Source: Calditrichota bacterium
GTDB taxonomy: Bacteria > Calditrichota > Calditrichia > RBG-13-44-9
NCBI GenBank assembly: GCA_024276455.1
Contig: JAJRXE010000099.1
Location: forward strand, 1-25,174
Reading direction: 5' to 3'
Length of the DNA stretch: 25,174 bases
The position numbers were made by a program, and so were the translations under genes. The notes beneath the pieces are model-generated. The model was given only the letters and a program-made list of their open reading frames with translations. It made no database searches and had not been told where the DNA came from. Shown one piece after another: positions 22,833-25,174 of the stretch. Each line of letters opens with the position of its first letter. Position 1 is the first letter of the stretch.

Positions 22833-23669
22833 TTAGCGTTGTTTCCCGATTCGTAAAATTACTTCATGCACCAATTTCTGGAATTTATCCTTCACCTGAT
22901 TGGCAATCTCAGTCACCTCTTTGTGTGAGAGGGGCTGAGAACTAATTCCAGTCGCCAGATTGGTAATACAAGAAATTCCTGCCACCCTAATCCCTCTGGC
23001 TCGAGCAATCAGTACCTCCGGAACGGTGGACATGCTAACGGCGTCGCCACCCAGCCTCTGCACCATTCGCACTTCCGAAGCGGTTTCGTAGCTCGGTCCG
23101 CTGGAAACAAACAACACCCCTTTTCTCAAAGGGATTTTTAAATCAATTCCGGTCTGTTCAACCAAATCCACCAGACTCTCATCGTAACAGTTGTACATAT
23201 CCGGCCAGCGAGCTTCTTCGGGAATGGAAGGGCCGATTAAGGGGTTGTTAAACAGGAAATTGATGTGATCGACAATAATCATCAGGTCACCGGGTCTAAA
23301 ACGGGGATTTACACCGCCGGCGGCGTTGGTTACCAGGAGTACTTTTACCCCCAGCTCAGCCATTACCCGCACGACGAAACCCACATCCTGAATACTGTGC
23401 CCTTCGTAATAATGGGTTCTCCCCTGCACAATCATAAGCGGCAACTTTTCCAGATACCCAAACACCAGATAGCCTTTGTGGCCTTCCACAGTCGAGCGCG
23501 GGAAATGGGGAATTTCGGCCGTGGGAATTTTATCTTCAATGTCAATGGTTTCTGCAAAATCTCCTAAACCGGAACCGAGAATTAAAGCAATCTCCGGCTG
23601 GACTGCCGTCTGTTTTCGGATGTAGTCAATGCTTTCGTCCAATTTCTTTTGCAACGCTTTTTCGTCCAT
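22833..23669 (-). CDS. punA: Purine nucleoside phosphorylase (trimeric, 6-oxopurine type)
   Basis: Cytosolic salvage enzyme that splits inosine and guanosine with phosphate into the base and ribose 1-phosphate. The protein has 278 residues, the normal trimeric PNP length. Seen: LGSGLGDF with Ser33 (phosphate site), GRTHYYEGH (83-91), TNAAGGVNP (114-122), GPSYETASE (191-199) with Glu195, the MSTVPEV block (213-219), and Asn237 in TNLATG. The Glu195 and Asn237 pair matches the residues that select 6-oxopurines, which argues against methylthioadenosine phosphorylase. ATG at 23669 is chosen over an in-frame TTG at 23675 because AAGGAAGG fits it; it begins 2 bp after the pgsA stop. Confidence 0.95.
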   Translation of the reverse strand: MDEKALQKKLDESIDYIRKQTAVQPEIALILGSGLGDFAETIDIEDKIPTAEIPHFPRSTVEGHKGYLVFGYLEKLPLMIVQGRTHYYEGHSIQDVGFVVRVMAELGVKVLLVTNAAGGVNPRFRPGDLMIIVDHINFLFNNPLIGPSIPEEARWPDMYNCYDESLVDLVEQTGIDLKIPLRKGVLFVSSGPSYETASEVRMVQRLGGDAVSMSTVPEVLIARARGIRVAGISCITNLATGISSQPLSHKEVTEIANQVKDKFQKLVHEVILRIGKQR

Positions 23670-23671
23670 TT

Positions 23672-24250
23672 TCAATCCTTCCTTAATTCCTTTTGTGAAT
23701 CTTCTTTAAATGTTTGAAAAAATCGAATGGCGTAATATACAAATGACACTCCAATCATGAAAACCGCCAGAATCGTCAGGGGGCCATAGAGTGGTTTAAA
23801 TCCGAACAGATAAGACAGTAAAAGCAATGCGATGCTCGATACGGCAATTTTTCCCGGTTTTTCCGATGCCACCACCCGGCGTAAGCGGGTCATCAAGATC
23901 GTAGAACCTACTACAATCAGAACATCCCGGCCAATAATCAGAACGACAATCCACAGGGGTAATCCGTAGGAAATGTGCAACGCAATGCTGGCCAGGCCGA
24001 CGGACAACTTATCTCCCAGCGGATCCAGTATTTTTCCCAATTCGCTGATCTGATTCAGCCGCCGGGCAATCATTCCGTCGATCGTGTCGCTGAAAATAGC
24101 CACAAGGGCCAGAATAATGGCCGTTTTAGCCTGGCGTTGGAGAATAAAATAGAATACGACGAAACTTAAAAATATTCGAAACAAACTGATGAAATTCGGG
24201 ATAGTCCAGATGCGATCTTTTTGAAATATCTGCTTTAATTTTTCGGACAT
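23672..24250 (-). CDS. pgsA: CDP-diacylglycerol-glycerol-3-phosphate 3-phosphatidyltransferase
   Basis: Membrane enzyme that makes phosphatidylglycerol phosphate from CDP-diacylglycerol and glycerol 3-phosphate, the committed step to phosphatidylglycerol and cardiolipin. The CDP-alcohol phosphotransferase motif is complete: Asp55-x2-Asp58-Gly59-x2-Ala62-Arg63-x8-Gly72-x3-Asp76-x3-Asp80. The 192 residues and about five hydrophobic segments fit PgsA; the N-terminal TIPNFISLFRI is also typical. Other members of the family (phosphatidylserine synthase, cholinephosphotransferase) are less likely given length and sequence. It lies 39 bp after the sppA gene and 2 bp before the purine nucleoside phosphorylase gene on the same strand. 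Confidence 0.93.
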   Translation of the reverse strand: MSEKLKQIFQKDRIWTIPNFISLFRIFLSFVVFYFILQRQAKTAIILALVAIFSDTIDGMIARRLNQISELGKILDPLGDKLSVGLASIALHISYGLPLWIVVLIIGRDVLIVVGSTILMTRLRRVVASEKPGKIAVSSIALLLLSYLFGFKPLYGPLTILAVFMIGVSFVYYAIRFFQTFKEDSQKELRKD

Positions 24251-24289
24251 ATTTATTCTCGAAATCCGGCTATGTTTTGGCCCAAAGCA

Positions 24290-25174
24290 CTATTCAATTT
24301 CGAAGAAAACGGGCATCACGGTCAACATTTCGTAATCGTACCAGTGAAATACCCCGCCTAGGAAACGGCGCAACCTGGTCGGCATCGGAATTTTTTCCAC
24401 CATTTGATTCATTCGAGCGTGAATACCGCTACTCAGCAACCGTTGGAGGTAACTGACTTTTTTCGGGTAAATCAACACCCTGACAAACTGTTCTTGCGGA
24501 ATGTTCACCAACCGTTTGGCAATATTAACCGCGGTTTGAAGCCCACCCAGGGTATCCACCAGTCCGATCTCCAACCCCTGCTTGCCGGTCCACACCCTGC
24601 CCTGGGCAATGCGGTCAACTTCTTCAAAGGTCATGCCACGCGATTGGGCAACTTTCGAAACAAATTCCACGTAAAAATCATCGATATTTTTCTGCATGAT
24701 TTTTCTTTGCCTGGGGGTAAAATTGCTGTATTCGGAAAACATATTGGCATTTTCGCCTCGGTGGAGTTCCTCTTTGTTAATACCCAATTTGTGGTAAAAG
24801 TCCCGAAAATTGAACTTAAAGCTAAACACCCCGATGCTTCCCACAATACTGCTGGGTTCGGCAACAATTTTATTGGCAGCCATGCCGATGTAATAGCCTC
24901 CGGATGCTCCCACATCGGAAATGGAAACGACTACCGGCTTTTTCTTTCGCGCCTCCACCACTTCGCGCCAGATAATATCCGAGGCCGTTCCGGAACCACC
25001 GGGACTATCGATCCGCAAAATAATGGCCTCAATACGGGGATTTTTAGCTACCTTCCGGATTGTGTTGGTCATGGCTTCCGATACAATCATATTCTCCGAG
25101 GGCAAATCGTCGCCAATTCCGGTCACAATATCCCCGGAGGCGTAAATAATGGCAAAGGTGTGTTTGGTTTTCAG
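24290..25174 (-). CDS. sppA: Signal peptide peptidase SppA, C-terminal part (cut by window end)
   Basis: Serine protease of the inner membrane that digests cleaved signal peptides. The frame is open to the window edge (25174), reading Leu-Lys-Thr-Lys-His-Thr-Phe-Ala-Ile-Ile-Tyr before the GTG at 25126, so the gene begins outside. The visible 294 codons match the C-terminal protease domain of the long (67K) form: IDSPGGSGTASD, then SDVGASGGYYIGMAA with the catalytic Ser in the ASGG turn, SSIVGSIGV, and the RIAQGRVWTGKQGLEIGLVD block. In the long form the Lys partner lies in the N-terminal domain, which is beyond the window. It is the first visible gene of the minus-strand sppA-pgsA-punA series. 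Confidence 0.93.
   Translation of the reverse strand: MKTKHTFAIIYASGDIVTGIGDDLPSENMIVSEAMTNTIRKVAKNPRIEAIILRIDSPGGSGTASDIIWREVVEARKKKPVVVSISDVGASGGYYIGMAANKIVAEPSSIVGSIGVFSFKFNFRDFYHKLGINKEELHRGENANMFSEYSNFTPRQRKIMQKNIDDFYVEFVSKVAQSRGMTFEEVDRIAQGRVWTGKQGLEIGLVDTLGGLQTAVNIAKRLVNIPQEQFVRVLIYPKKVSYLQRLLSSGIHARMNQMVEKIPMPTRLRRFLGGVFHWYDYEMLTVMPVFFEIE

Overview
The window looks like a chromosomal segment of a Gram-negative bacterium with moderate GC. The gram-negative call rests on a PorV/UPF0164-type outer-membrane protein, a LapA/LapB pair and a periplasmic SPOR protein. The mix of PorV-like protein, many SpoIIE-type phosphatases and GAF sensors suggests the Fibrobacterota-Chlorobiota-Bacteroidota side of the tree, perhaps Calditrichota or a neighbour. 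That placement is an inference from gene content. I see no phage, insertion sequence, CRISPR array or other clear mobile element.

Layout. (a) 1-4655, plus strand: a partner-switching cassette made of a membrane GAF-SpoIIE phosphatase (cut by the window start), a STAS antagonist, an RsbW-type kinase and a soluble GAF-GAF-SpoIIE phosphatase. (b) 4674-7672, minus strand: tRNA-Ala(CGC), SRP RNA, dnaX, ybaB and recR, a conserved arrangement that may be one transcript from a good sigma70-type promoter. (c) 7910-8404, plus: a DinB-like protein that appears to have lost its metal ligands. (d) 8383-10701, minus: a REC-DHp-REC protein, a PAP2 phosphatase and a DUF502 membrane protein, with a near-consensus CRP-type palindrome upstream. 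(e) 10828-13887, minus: a second partner-switching operon, STAS, then a receiver fused to an RsbW-type kinase, then a PAS-GAF-SpoIIE phosphatase, with a possible sigma54 promoter. (f) 14525-20172, plus: a tight six-gene run, lapA-like, lapB-like, SPOR protein, Crp-type regulator, histidine kinase with a degenerate receiver, and an MqnA-like protein. (g) 20502-21836: a PorV-like protein with a C-terminal FN3-like domain. (h) 22355-22831: a receiver with a C-terminal membrane segment. (i) 22833-25174, minus: purine nucleoside phosphorylase, PgsA and SppA (cut by the window end).

How it fits together. Regions a, d, e, f and h form a dense signalling island: three SpoIIE phosphatases, two STAS proteins, two anti-sigma-type kinases, five receiver domains (one degenerate) and one complete histidine kinase. 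The only DNA-binding output is the Crp-type regulator, and there is no sigma factor. In region e the fusion of a receiver to the switch kinase offers a direct route from two-component phosphorylation into partner switching. The histidine kinase in region f is the only complete kinase here that could supply the phosphate, although that link is a guess. The housekeeping regions b and i look ordinary, except that dnaX carries an A9 slippage tract followed at once by stops in both other frames, which predicts a short gamma subunit as well as tau.
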